64,000 bases of DNA from Caenorhabditis remanei (taxonomy: Eukaryota; Nematoda; Chromadorea; Rhabditida; Rhabditidae): the NCBI RefSeq assembly GCF_010183535.1, contig NC_071333.1, positions 16,862,587-16,926,586 on the forward strand. The letters are read 5' to 3'. The position numbers and the translations under genes are program-made. Under the pieces are notes generated by a model that saw nothing but the letters and a program-made list of their open reading frames with translations, did not search any database and was not told the origin of the DNA. How positions within the stretch are numbered: position 1 is the stretch's first letter; every line of letters begins with the position of its first letter. This document shows, piece by piece, positions 1 to 10,559 of the stretch.

Positions 1-32
1 ATCCCATTCATTAATCTAATCCACCGCCCATT

Positions 33-311
33 TCATATCTTCATACCGGTGTTCCGACCTGGCACCGCCGCCATCTGTCTTAGTGCTTGCAATCTCCAAT
101 TATCCAAGAGCGCCTGGATTACATATAATTGGAGTCCGTTTTGTGCTCGGATATTACGAATATGCCAAGCAGGTGTTCCGCATCTCATCCACCTAAAAGC
201 ATAAGGTCGTTGGGTTTGAAGACTTAATGGGTCTTTCGTTGTATTTCTCCCGTTCAAATAGATCATTCGACGAACATAGAGAGGGAGACGGAGGAAGTGA
301 ACACATTCCAT
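33..311 (-). CDS. weak candidate ORF, possibly an edge exon
   Basis: An uninterrupted 92-codon minus-strand frame with fairly balanced codon use for so AT-rich a region. It has no recognised domain. An internal TTTTAG followed by GTGG (near 199) could be a 3' splice site, and a GTATG close to its 3' end could be a donor, so it might be one exon of a gene running off the left edge. It may equally be chance. I do not recognise the protein. Confidence 0.18.
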   Translation of the reverse strand: MECVHFLRLPLYVRRMIYLNGRNTTKDPLSLQTQRPYAFRWMRCGTPAWHIRNIRAQNGLQLYVIQALLDNWRLQALRQMAAVPGRNTGMKI

Positions 312-3300
312 ATTTTCTATCTTTTATCTTTCGTCTCAGACGGAACAGAACAGACAGAGAACGGTCACATTTCTCTTTTCCCTTTCCGTTGACCGTATTT
401 GACCTTATCTGACAAAAGTTTAGTCGTCTTTGGAAAAGGGTATGAGAAACGATAGACTTGATATCGCGAGGTGTCTTGTGCCGACTAACCGAAATGAACT
501 TTCTGATTCAAATAACATTATAATTGGTGTGAGATTTGGTTATTTGGTTTCCAAAGGTTTATTCATGAAATCATAGTTAAAATTCAATTTCAAACAACAT
601 TTCAAACTCACGAATTCCTGTGATATTGTAGTAAACAATTTTGAATCCTAAAGGTTTTCACATCATTGTGTCATTTGGCATGACGTTAGTCATATTGAAA
701 ACTCTGGATATATTTCGCATAAAACATTCCGTCACACTTCAATCTAATCCGTCTAAAAAAATTTCAGCACACGTTCAAGCACGTGGTGGTATTAGTGTTG
801 GTGAAAGGGGGTCGCACATTTACGAAAACATGTTTACTACTAACCCAAAAACACACGTTGAATGGAAAAATAACGTGGAAAAGGAGTGAAAAATAGGAAT
901 GAAGAGAGGAAAAGACAACAAAAATCGTATTGAGAGTTACCGGAGAAAAACAAAGAAGGGGCAAGGAAAACAAGGTGTTGGAAGATGGCAAGGGGGGCGA
1001 AGACAGACTGTAAACAATTAGAATCTAGACGAAGGTGTAATAACTGTTATTGCTTCAATGAAATTTGTTTATCATAACATCTTGGAAGGAAATGCCGAAA
1101 ACAAAAACTTTGCTATACGATTGCTGGTGTGGAATTTGGAAATCAAGAATTATCATGATCGTTGAAAAAATTCCGGGGCTACTTTACCACAGAAAAGCTT
1201 ATGTAAGGGATATTTGGAAAAACCGTTTGATTAAGACAGTGCAATGTAGGACAAAAAATGTCATCTATTAAAGAATTTGTATTTGTATACAGTGATTCAG
1301 TACAGCATCAGAAATTGCTTAAAAAATTGTAGGTGTATAGATAAGGAGTCCTCCGCTATACGATAACTTCTTGTAGTTTTAAGCTGTAAAAATGTATTTG
1401 TATACAGAGAATTAGTACAGCATCAAAAATTGTTCTAAAAAATCTAGATGTACAGAGATAAAGAGTCCTCAGCTATACGACTACTTTTTGTAGTTTTAAG
1501 CTGAAAAAATGTAGTTGTACATCAAACTGAAGCAAGCTATGGTATGTATAAATTTTCAACAGAAGAAGTGTACAAATCAGTGTTACAATCTATTTAATAA
1601 CCACAGATTGCCGATCGATGAAGTTTTCGAAACGATTTTCGTCTTTTTTTTTCTTTATTGCTCCGTCAATAGGTTTCCCTTAACTTAAAAAGTATCTCCT
1701 GTGTCCCTGCACTTAAAAAAAGTATCTCTATTTGATTAAAGAATCAACTTTAAGAGTTTAGTGTCAAGAGACAGTATTATACATCTGCTGTTTTTTTTCT
1801 TCAAATCTCAAATGTTTGAAATTTTTCGGTCCTATGGTTCAGGTTAGCAAATAAATTCAAAAATACTAAAGGGACCATCCCAAAAACTTAATTCAAACCA
1901 AAACTGATTACAAAAATCTTCTCTAATTGTTAAATCCGGTATTGATGTAGTAATGGTTTCTGAAAACATTTATTAACGTTTCTTTAGGCGATATTTCTGT
2001 TTCCAACTGTTATTGTCTTGTTCAGGTAGGTCTTATTCTGGTATACAGCAATAAATATGAATCCCAAACATACAAACCATTTTTGAACATCAGAAAACAC
2101 ATTATCCGTAGTACTAAACTTTTCTGCGGTTTATGGATTACAGATCTACCAATCCAGCTTTGCAAACTAGGAATCGGGTTTCGCAAGAATCATTTGCAGT
2201 ATACGTAAAAAATTGATGAGTTGTGTCTTTTGTATCTATTTTTTTTTCTTCTTTTGTCCCAATAAATATAAATGTTGTGATTTCAAAACGTGAAAAAACT
2301 GCGGAAACTGTTCTGAGCTTTCTGACTTTTAATTTTTCATACGTACAACTATCACTATAGTTAGTCGTTGTCCAAAAATGCTTCCGTGGCGAAACATCAA
2401 AAGATTATCCGGCACGCTATACTTTTTGACGCAAACATCTGAAACCACTAGTTTTTCTATTTAGGATTTTCAAAAGAAGACATAAAACAAGCGAGTTACT
2501 AAAAATGAAAATTTTGTCGATATGTAACTTGCTAAGGAGTGCCCGTACGAAAAAATTGTCAACTACAAAAATGGAGTTCTACTCTTGGTATGTTCAATCC
2601 ATAAAACGTTATTTTGTAGGACAGTTAGTTTTACTATGACACACTCTCAAAATTAGGAATTTTCAACTGAAAAAGGCAAAATATGATATCTTTTCGGTCG
2701 GTACTGTGTTTATAGATTTTTGCACATAAATTGGAAAAATTGCTTCACTATTCAAAGACGTTCGATACGTTTATACCGTTCGTCAGTTGATCCATATATT
2801 TATAACAGTTTAGATAAAATATTCCCAGTTCTCTATAAAAGTTTATCCGGATTGCTGAGATATTTGAAGAAAAAAGTCCAATCCGATTTCACTTTCACGT
2901 GTTTTGCTTCTTGATGCCTTTTCCTCCAATCCCTGAAACTCATTATTTATTTGGAATCCACACTTTTCAAACATCATCCCTTTTCGAAATGAAGCCCTAA
3001 CGAAACTAATAAGGGCGGTATGTAGCGCAAACTGAGAATTAAAAGTTTATTCCATTTCATGTCTTCTTCCATTCATTTTATGCTCTTTTTTGCTTTTGTG
3101 TTGTGCACATCCAACAAAAACGCTTCTCTACAAAAAACTTCTGTTTGTGACGCACTTTGGCAATGAATAATGTGTGGCGATCTCATTGAACATGTTCAAC
3201 AGAAGCGATCATGCAACTGGCGAATGTTCTTTTTTTGCTTGTTTCTCTTTTCCAACCACTGTTTTTATTGAAAATTGAGCGTTTACTTGATTTAAGTCAT

Positions 3301-4312
3301 GGTGTCAGCCATAGTAGAGTTTTAGACCAAGTGTAGTTGTTTTTTTAGGACTACAACTCTATTTTCTAAAAAACGACGACCTCCCAACACATCTCTTCCC
3401 CCGATTGTCAAGGGTCTTCTTTCAATGCTTTTTCGAAAAAAAAATGTGAAAAGAGCTCAGAACACTTTATCTTTGTCGGCATGTTCTTTTTTATTTGGAG
3501 AGACTAGTGCAACTCGAAAATGTACGTTTTTAGAATAGCAAAAAAAGAAGGATTGGTGGGTGCTAACTTTTGTTCCGGTTGTGTGTGGACTATGTTGCAT
3601 GTTCTAACATTTTGAAAGTTGAGAAATTTGATTCTTTCCAGTAAGTTGGCATTCAGAACCAGCCGAATGCACTCATCCTAAAGTACATACATGATTCATC
3701 TCCAAATTTGGCCAATTTATTATAAGCTAGTTGTGGTCTCCGGTGAAAACAAAATCATTCTCCACTTTTTTGTTTGCAGATACAAAACAACGAAACTTTC
3801 TTTCAAAATATGCGTATTGTGAATCATGTGGAAAATTTTTGTTCCTTTTCATTTTTCCATTACCAGAAAACTTTAAGAATGCTTTTTGTCAATTTTTCTT
3901 TCCCTGGTGCTTTCATTTTTCTCCCACAGAACCTTAAATAAAGAATCAACTTTTCAATCAACCGTCATCTTGATTTTTTTCTCAAATTTTAATTTAAATT
4001 TAAAAAGAAAAAAAAAGATGGATAGGGCTAAGATACCGCTAAGATTTATGGGTCTCCATCTATTTCTCCATTCCTTTCGGGATTTTCTTTTTTCAATTTT
4101 AATTGGACACAACCTTCCTATCTGCATATTCATAGTATTTCTGACATTTCCAGATTTTGAGGAAGATTTTGGGGGCGGACACTTTAATTTCGTTTCTCTG
4201 CTGCACCATTTATCCATAAATTTGAATTCAAACCGAGTATTTTTCAATCTTCCCTTTTCACATTTTCTTGTCGAAACTGACGTATCTCTCTCAACCCACG
4301 GATTTCTAACAC
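312..4312. other. intergenic, no supported gene
   Basis: AT-rich DNA with only short overlapping frames on both strands and none of the splice-phase coherence seen in the real genes. It contains the tandem repeat at 1279-1510. A stretch near 2500-2660 shares a short phrase (GTCAACTACAAAAAT-like) with the TIR element at 61.7-62.1 kb. The 3' end is the likely promoter of the gene starting at 4364. Confidence 0.6.
1279..1510. repeat. tandem duplication, two units of about 116 bp
   Basis: Unit 1 (1279-1393) and unit 2 (1394-1510) both begin GTATTTGTATACAG and continue with AGTACAGCATCA, then GAGTCCTC, CTATACGA and TTGTAGTTTTAAGCTG, in the same order and orientation. They differ by scattered substitutions and short indels. 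A truncated third start (GTAGTTGTACA) follows at 1511. Seen directly in the sequence; no function implied. Confidence 0.85.
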
Positions 4313-4320
4313 TATAAATA
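4313..4320 (+). promoter_or_regulatory. TATA-like box upstream of the 281-aa gene
   Basis: TATAAATA lies 44 bp upstream of the ATG at 4364. That spacing leaves room for a start site near 4345 and a very short 5' UTR. It supports 4364 as the first codon, since no better upstream coding exon is visible. Confidence 0.4.
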
Positions 4321-4363
4321 CTGGGTTCATCTGAATCTTTATATTTTAAAGTCCCGTTCAAGA

Positions 4364-6024
4364 ATGGCCATGAATCTCCAGGACCGTTATGACAACGAAC
4401 TCAAGAGATGCTACTGTGTAAGTTCATTGAGACCACTTTTTTATTATTATTAGTAAATGTTTAAAATAGGAAACATGGTTGTCTGCGTGTTTAAGATAAT
4501 CTGAAATCTGTCCTTTAATTCTTATGAAGCCAAAAATAAATTTGTTTGGCTTCCCTACGTCAATTTTTATTGGTTATTTTGCATCACGGATTAAAACAGT
4601 TATTTTCATCATCAAGTATTTACAGTATCTCAAAAAATGGAAAACTTAAATTTAAATTGGCTAAACAGAACAAAAAAATCACACTATTTTTGTAGGGACA
4701 CTATTTGAAATGTATCAGGTTGTCAAAGTGAAAAGCTTCAACATTTCGCTAATATGCACTGACATTAGTCGATTTCAGGAAGAAACGGCTTTCACTACCT
4801 GTAACTTACATGGTAGTGTCCCAGCAGAAATTGATGAATTTTAAAAGTTATGTAATATTTTTGCGCTCTCCAACCAATACAAAATAATGTTTGTCGGGCA
4901 ATCGGGCGGCACCGAAATGCATTGTGAAGGTTGGTCATTTTCCACTGAAAACAGTAAAACTTGATAACCTATTGAGCTGTACCAGTTACATTTCAGACTC
5001 GTCGCGACTGCAACTTCAGTTGCGAAGTCGCATCGCTTTGTGACAGTATTTCGGATGGTATTCTCAAGAAATCCTTCATAAAAGAAGTCGAGATTGCCTT
5101 CGTCGAGCAAGACACTATCTCGGGCGTCTTGCGTGGTGCTCATGGGGACTGGTGCGAAATGTTCAAGGATAATGTGAGTTTGAGCTTTTCATTTATAGGA
5201 ATTCCCAATGTTTTACAATTTTTAGGCTAACGAAATGGACACTCATATGTGTTTCATCAAGAACAGTGTCTTCCGTGCTGCAGTAGTCATGCAGTTTATC
5301 TACAACTGCACCATGGGAGTCTACAAGAGCTGCAGAAGTATAATTCCTTTGGTTTCTTTTTAAAACCAAGCAACAGTTTTGTAGATCGCATGCTCCATCA
5401 ATTTCTCATCGATCCACTTGGGCGTATCATTCCGGAAAACGGTGACTTTGTTCACCGCATCATTACTAATCCGAGATTCAACTTTGCAAGGCTGTTCCGC
5501 TCGTCTATCCGTATCTTGAACCACGAAATCAAACGTATCGAGTTCACCAGGGATTGTGTCCATGAATTCGTGCAGGTATGTTAATATCTAGGGTTTGCTT
5601 CCCTACAATGTTATAATTTTAGTTCTTGGACCTCCAACTACCACAAGTTGAGCTGACTAACCAAAATTTGATTCACAAGGTCACATCGGAAGGAAGAAAA
5701 GATCTTGAGAAGTGAGTCATCACATAATTCCTAAGAAATTTTGTATATGTCAGAACTCTCAAACAACACACCTTTTTGTGGAAAACCTACAAAGTTTGGC
5801 ATGTCAAAAACCGCAACTTCCTTCTAACCACGGAGAGAATGATGGCTTGCAACTTGTGCAAGTTGATCCGCATGGTAACTTTAATAAGAAAAATAAAGCG
5901 TTCTAATCACCTTTTAATTAAGCGCGACATGCACGTATTGGCTCTCAACCACTGGAATGACTTCTCGGCGATTCCAGATCCACTCCACCCACGCAACTTT
6001 GAAAACTTGTTCAGTAAGCTTTGA
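4364..6024 (+). CDS. uncharacterised Cys-rich nematode protein, 281 aa, seven exons
   Basis: Exons 4364-4417, 4997-5173, 5226-5337, 5385-5575, 5623-5711, 5754-5874 and 5923-6024 join in phase (846 nt) with consensus GT/AG borders. I do not recognise the family. The N-terminus has no signal peptide or membrane segment and carries a tight cysteine cluster (CYC, then RRDC and FSC) across the first splice junction. Further cysteines are scattered through the rest, and the C-terminal half is basic and mostly helical in character. Intron 1 is about 580 bp, far longer than the others, because it holds a dispersed repeat. In exon 4 the acceptor TTTTGTAG was chosen because the nearer AACAG would put a stop in frame. 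A TATA-like box lies upstream and AATAAA lies downstream at 6344. The gene model is well supported; the function is unknown. Confidence 0.72.
4580..4990. repeat. dispersed repeat inside intron 1, related to 61.7-62.1 kb
   Basis: From about 4658 the sequence matches 61803-62115 in the same order: GTAGGGACRCTAT, GTTGTCAAAGTGAAAA, GCTAATATGCACTGA, TTAGTCGRTTYCAG, AAGAAAYGGCTTT, then ACTGAAAACAG and TTGATAA at the right end. The left terminus is less clear here than in the other copy, so this copy may be decayed or truncated. It accounts for most of the long first intron of the host gene. Confidence 0.7.
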
Positions 6025-6343
6025 GCCATCCTTTATCAGATATTATCATAAAACTCTTCTCCAGTGCTTATATAAGTTTTAATTCTCTTGCTTTAAAGTT
6101 CTTGTACTTTTCAATTGTTCAGTATATACTTCTTGTGTTTTCTGCTTTCGCACCAGTTTATAATATGCTTTTTTAAACTGTGAAGCCATCACAATCTTTC
6201 TGAACAGTACCAATGTTTTTTGATTCCGCATTCTCTAATCGTTTATACAAATACGTTGCTTGAATCATTTTTTTAACCCTAATGTTTTTTGTTTCCATTA
6301 ACGTCTTGCTTTTCCCCTACCGTTTGATTGCTTCTGCTTCTTT

Positions 6344-6349
6344 AATAAA
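6344..6349 (+). terminator. polyadenylation signal AATAAA
   Basis: AATAAATAAATA lies about 320 bp downstream of the stop at 6024, in AT-rich sequence. It is the first canonical hexamer on the plus strand after the gene. Confidence 0.45.
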
Positions 6350-7137
6350 TAAATACACTATATATTATGAAAAAATATTTTATAACATAAAAAATACCTA
6401 AAAAAGACTTAAAACTAAAACTTAACCCAAGTTCAAAAAATCCTGGAGATACTCTTCAGACTCTCAATTTTGGTGAGTTTTGGTATTCGTATGATACGTA
6501 GTTACCATCGTTAAACAGTAAAACTTTTTCATTTAAGAAACTGAAGCCCATTATAAAGTACTTGACAATGCTGTGCTATTCGCGCTAGTCTCTTTTCAAC
6601 AGCATTTTGAAAAATCACCACAAGTTGAAGTTTTTTTTTATTTCAGACAGGCGACAGCTACGTCTCATTTCAGAAACATAACACGTTTTTACAAAAAAAC
6701 GTTTAGAAAATATCAGTTCATGATTTTGACTCAAAATAAAGTTGATCCCACAGTCTTCTGCTGAAGAAAGATGTTGATAAATTTCACAGAAAAATATCCA
6801 GATGTTTCGAAGTTTTCTATACGGTCACTAGACACATTTTTGTTGAATGGTTGTTTAATCTTCTTCCATAAAATTTTGAAGGTTTCTTTGACGGATCTTA
6901 GTTATTTTAGAAGCTCCATAACATGTTCCCACCACAATGACTCTGTTGAAGTTTAATACTGTGAAGTCAGGAATCTGATATTGATAAACACTCTCACTTA
7001 CTCCCAAGAATTCTTTTTTAGTCTCGAAAATTACGAAGCTATGAGGTTGAAGTTTTATAGATTGCGATTTGCTTTCGATTACTTGAAGTTAGTATCCAAA
7101 CAGTGTTAAAATATTTGAGTGAAGAAAACAAAAGTTT

Positions 7138-7483
7138 TATTGCCTTGCGGCTTTTTCTTTTTTGTCTATTCTGAATCACCATGCCTAGGCTCACAGGCCC
7201 ACTTATGCATCGCCTTCACCTGACCGTCTCTCGCAGACCAGCCAGGAACGCCCCCGAATACGGGAGAAAACAACGGCCGGTTATAAGGACACCTCTCGGC
7301 TAGCAGCCAACATCTCACGGGTTCCGCCATCCGCTATGTTAATACGTGAGAAAAGAGGGGGAGAGACTGTGCACTGTGAGGAGACGCAGCGTAACGTCTC
7401 GCAGTTTTTAGGATTTCCTTCATTTTTTGCGTTTTTTTTCTTAAAAGTGTGTTAACATTCAGAAATTTTTATTGGAAAATGAT
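7138..7483. repeat. GC-rich dispersed repeat, copy A
   Basis: About 345 bp that stands out by base composition. It matches 45352-45692 through a long ordered series: TGCCTTGCGGCTTTTTCTTT, CCACTTATGCATCGCC, TTCACCTGACCGTCTCTC, AGCCAGGAA, GGGTTCCGCCATCC, GAGAGACTGTGCAC and AGACGCAGCGTAA. Similarity runs on into the AT-rich right flank (ATTGGAAA). No long ORF spans it. It is probably a mobile-element fragment; I cannot name the family. Confidence 0.75.
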
Positions 7484-8019
7484 AGGTTTACATTTCTGAT
7501 TGATCATGTCACAACTTTCAGCAAAAAAATTGTAAATATATTTAACGCCCAAAACACTTTTTTTTTCTGAATCCACACTATAAAATAAGATTTGTTTTCC
7601 AATTGTTTCAGACCTCGATTATATTCACAAAAGTTGTGGTTTTGTTTCATTTATTTATTTTTGCACAGTTGCTGACGAATTGAAGCATCATACAAAGATA
7701 TTCAATAGTACTGTTTGCAATCTGATCAACTTATTTTTAACAGTTTAGATGAGATTCTAAATCAGTGAACCTTGATTAAGCTCAATGAAAATTACTTTAA
7801 ATTAATTATTGAACCTAAAAGTCATAATTAACCATGTGTGAGTATTTTTCATAACTCCAGTGTCTTGTTCAAAAGTAATTTGTTATTACATACTTTTTTT
7901 AAATGAAACTATAAACAATTCTCTCAACTTCAAGCGAACTTGATCCCTTTAATTTTTTGTTTCCCACCATTCGATGATTTCTTCTTTTCCAATGAAAAAA
8001 CAAATTTGAGAAAAATAAA

Positions 8020-8025
8020 TTTATT
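8020..8025 (-). terminator. polyadenylation signal for the MOB gene (TTTATT on +)
   Basis: Within AAATAAATTTATTTCATTT the reverse complement gives AATAAA about 665 bp downstream of the MOB stop codon. The block is nearly palindromic, so it could serve either strand. Confidence 0.35.
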
Positions 8026-8689
8026 TCATTTCATTCCGATAGTTTCAGATAGAACAAAATGAATACCGACATAGAAAAAGTTTGAAGGACACGTAAAGAT
8101 GGTATAACGGTTGTATGTGGTGAAGGAGGGGGAAATCAAATTACTACACATTCTGAAGTTCAGAATTTTAAAAACTCGAAAAGATAGGAAGAGAAAAGAA
8201 AACAAAGCGCTCCCGTGCGAATCTGTTAGGAAAAAAAATGAGTAGAATAAGAATTTTTGGAAGGAATAGGAAAAGGGGAATGAACTATTTCGGGTATGAA
8301 ATACTTTGGTACCTATCATTCCAAAAACAAAACATTTGACCCCGGCTAAAACGTATTTTGGTTCAAATTCAAAGAATTCGAATATCAATACACAATGGAA
8401 TCACAATTTTTGATGGTTAACAAAGAAAACTGGGCTGGATGGTATAGAAAATGACAGTTTGTGATTGACCATAAAAAAATAGGAAAAATAAGAAAAAAGC
8501 AACTAAAAAAAAACCAAATTCGAGTATTCGTTTTCTGATGGGATTGATGGACACGTAAAATTTGCGGATGGGAAGGAGATTGGAAGCGGAAGCGTTTACT
8601 ACAGTAAAAATAAGGAAAAAGCGGGTAGGCATAGAATGTATGGATCTATAAGTGTACATTTTCACAATTCGATATCAATTCTAGCATCA

Positions 8690-10559
8690 TCAGCATGTCT
8701 GAGCGTACGCCTTGCATGAGAGCACTGCCGGTGATGGGTATCCTCCCCAGCTACCACTTTTCGATGATGGTACACGTATTGAGCGATCACTGTCGTTTGG
8801 ATGATCCGGGTCGTCCAGCGATAGAGTTTGTGAGATTATTGGAAGAATTGGGCGAACCTGTAACGTATGATGTCTTCGGACGTTTTCACATTTTCTTTCT
8901 TCTTTTTTTTTTTACAAATTCTAGACTACAGGAAGACGAGGTAATAGACGATAATTAGGTATAATTAGAAAGAAGGTAGGGTGTGGCTAGGAAATTAGTG
9001 CGATCTTTGAACAGATGTTCTGTTTCATGAATACTGTACATTACTTTTGTCACTTTTGCGATACAACCATTTACTAGACACAAAACCAAAACAAACCTCT
9101 ATCACACATTCATCAACTTGCTCCTGATCTTTAGGATCCAGCAAATTGAAAATCCTTCCCATCTCCGCAATATGGGCGAACACCATGGCACACTGGGGAC
9201 TCAGTTGCAGGGCGCCGAGGACATCCCAATGTTTCAGATACATGTGACCCATACAATGGAATAAATGACGGAGCATTTTCTTGACCGCTGGTTCGAAGCT
9301 GTCGTTGAACTTGTTTCCTGGAGAAAATTCAAATTTTCGTTAATCAATAAAATTTTAAAAAACTTACCATATTTGGTGGGGAATATCTCTTCCTGTCGAC
9401 TCATTGTCTCACATTGTGTTATAACACAGTCGATATACTGCATTGCTGGATACACTTGACGTTTTCCTCGTTCATCCTGATAGATCGCTTTGCTTGTACC
9501 GGGATAGCTCATGTGAGGACACGATTGTTGGGTGCACACCTCCGTCAATGTTCCGCACAATGCGTTGACATGCTCGAATAGTCCTAATACGTTGTGAGCG
9601 ATCCATTCGCGCTTTTCGATTCCAACTGGTTGACTCGTGAACTTTGTGATAGTCTGCAATTCAAATGTCATTTGATTGCATTTTGGTGAGAACGCAATGT
9701 TTTTAGACAAAAATATTTGTAAACTTAAAAATGTAAAATTGGATTTTTTTAAAGACAGCATCGAAATTTTATCAGGGTAATTAAAAACAATGTTTGAATC
9801 ATTTAAAACGATAGTTTTTGAAGGTTGATGTATAAAACCCCATAGGTCCGCAATTGTGCGTCAGTTATGATGCATTTGCACAGAAATGTACTTGAGGGGA
9901 TTATTTGGAAAAAAGGTTAACAAAAACATCAAAATAAAGCTTTTTCAGCAAAAATCCCAAATTTAATGAATTAAAATTTTCAATTCCAGTTCCCACTACG
10001 TTTCTTTTGTTCAATTTTTGTGTTTTTCCACGACTGTTCGTGTTTCAATCGTGTTTTCAGTGTTTCAGACCAGTCAGAAAATTCTCCAATTCAACTCACA
10101 TTTCCATCAATCGAATCACATACACACATCAAATCCGACGACTTCGCCTGTGGTCGGATTGCCAATGACGCTGATGCGACACGTTTGGACATTCGATCTG
10201 CAGCGTTTGCCACGGCCGTTCCGCCAGTTCCAGTTGTTGCGGTTCTCTCCTTACTTCGACGCGAACGGCTGAAAATTGATGGATTATTGATGTGAATTCA
10301 GGTCGGTTGATGTGTAATTATCCCCCTCTCTGTGTGTAATCCCTTTTTTGACCCCAAATCAGTACTCGTCATTTTCTGTAGATAGTTGTTGGTGCAACTG
10401 CTGTAATTTGTCGTCAATTTGAACACCACTGCTCTTCCGTCGCATAAAACTGCAACTACTGAACAACTGACGAAAATTGCCAAACACCGAACGCACTGAT
10501 CGATCAGTAGCCGTCGTTAAGTCTGGCTCTTCTACCAGCTCCGACATTGGGCAAGACAC
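8690..10559 (-). CDS. MOB2-type protein, compact isoform (345 aa)
   Basis: Exons 10559-10366, 10268-10100, 9653-9368, 9317-9097 and 8857-8690 (1038 nt) join with no frame break. The first exon encodes an acidic start (MSELVEEPDL) and a Ser/Arg-rich stretch. The second is Thr/Ala/Ser-rich, and the MOB domain starts at about residue 122. Methionines 1 and 5 are both possible starts. Upstream, minus-strand pyrimidine-rich DNA with a CGCAG acceptor near 10849 suggests a 5' UTR exon. The donor at 9097 is followed by 239 bp of intron; if that intron is retained the frame runs on about 20 codons to a different C-terminus. Confidence 0.75.

Larger units (their letters stand above)
6025..8689. other. 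intergenic between convergent genes
   Basis: 3' flanks of the plus-strand 281-aa gene and the minus-strand MOB gene. It holds the polyadenylation signals at 6344 and 8020 and the GC-rich repeat at 7138-7483. No frame has coding character; short ORFs near 6573, 6771, 8026 and 8417 look like chance. Confidence 0.6.

Noticed and set aside
3886..4361. Overlapping 143- and 135-codon frames on opposite strands
   Set aside because: Both arise from a pyrimidine-rich stretch just upstream of the 281-aa gene; neither has splice signals or a domain.
8695..8958. 87-codon plus-strand frame (MSERTPCMRALPV)
   Set aside because: Antisense shadow of the last MOB exon; the minus-strand reading joins in phase to the MOB domain.
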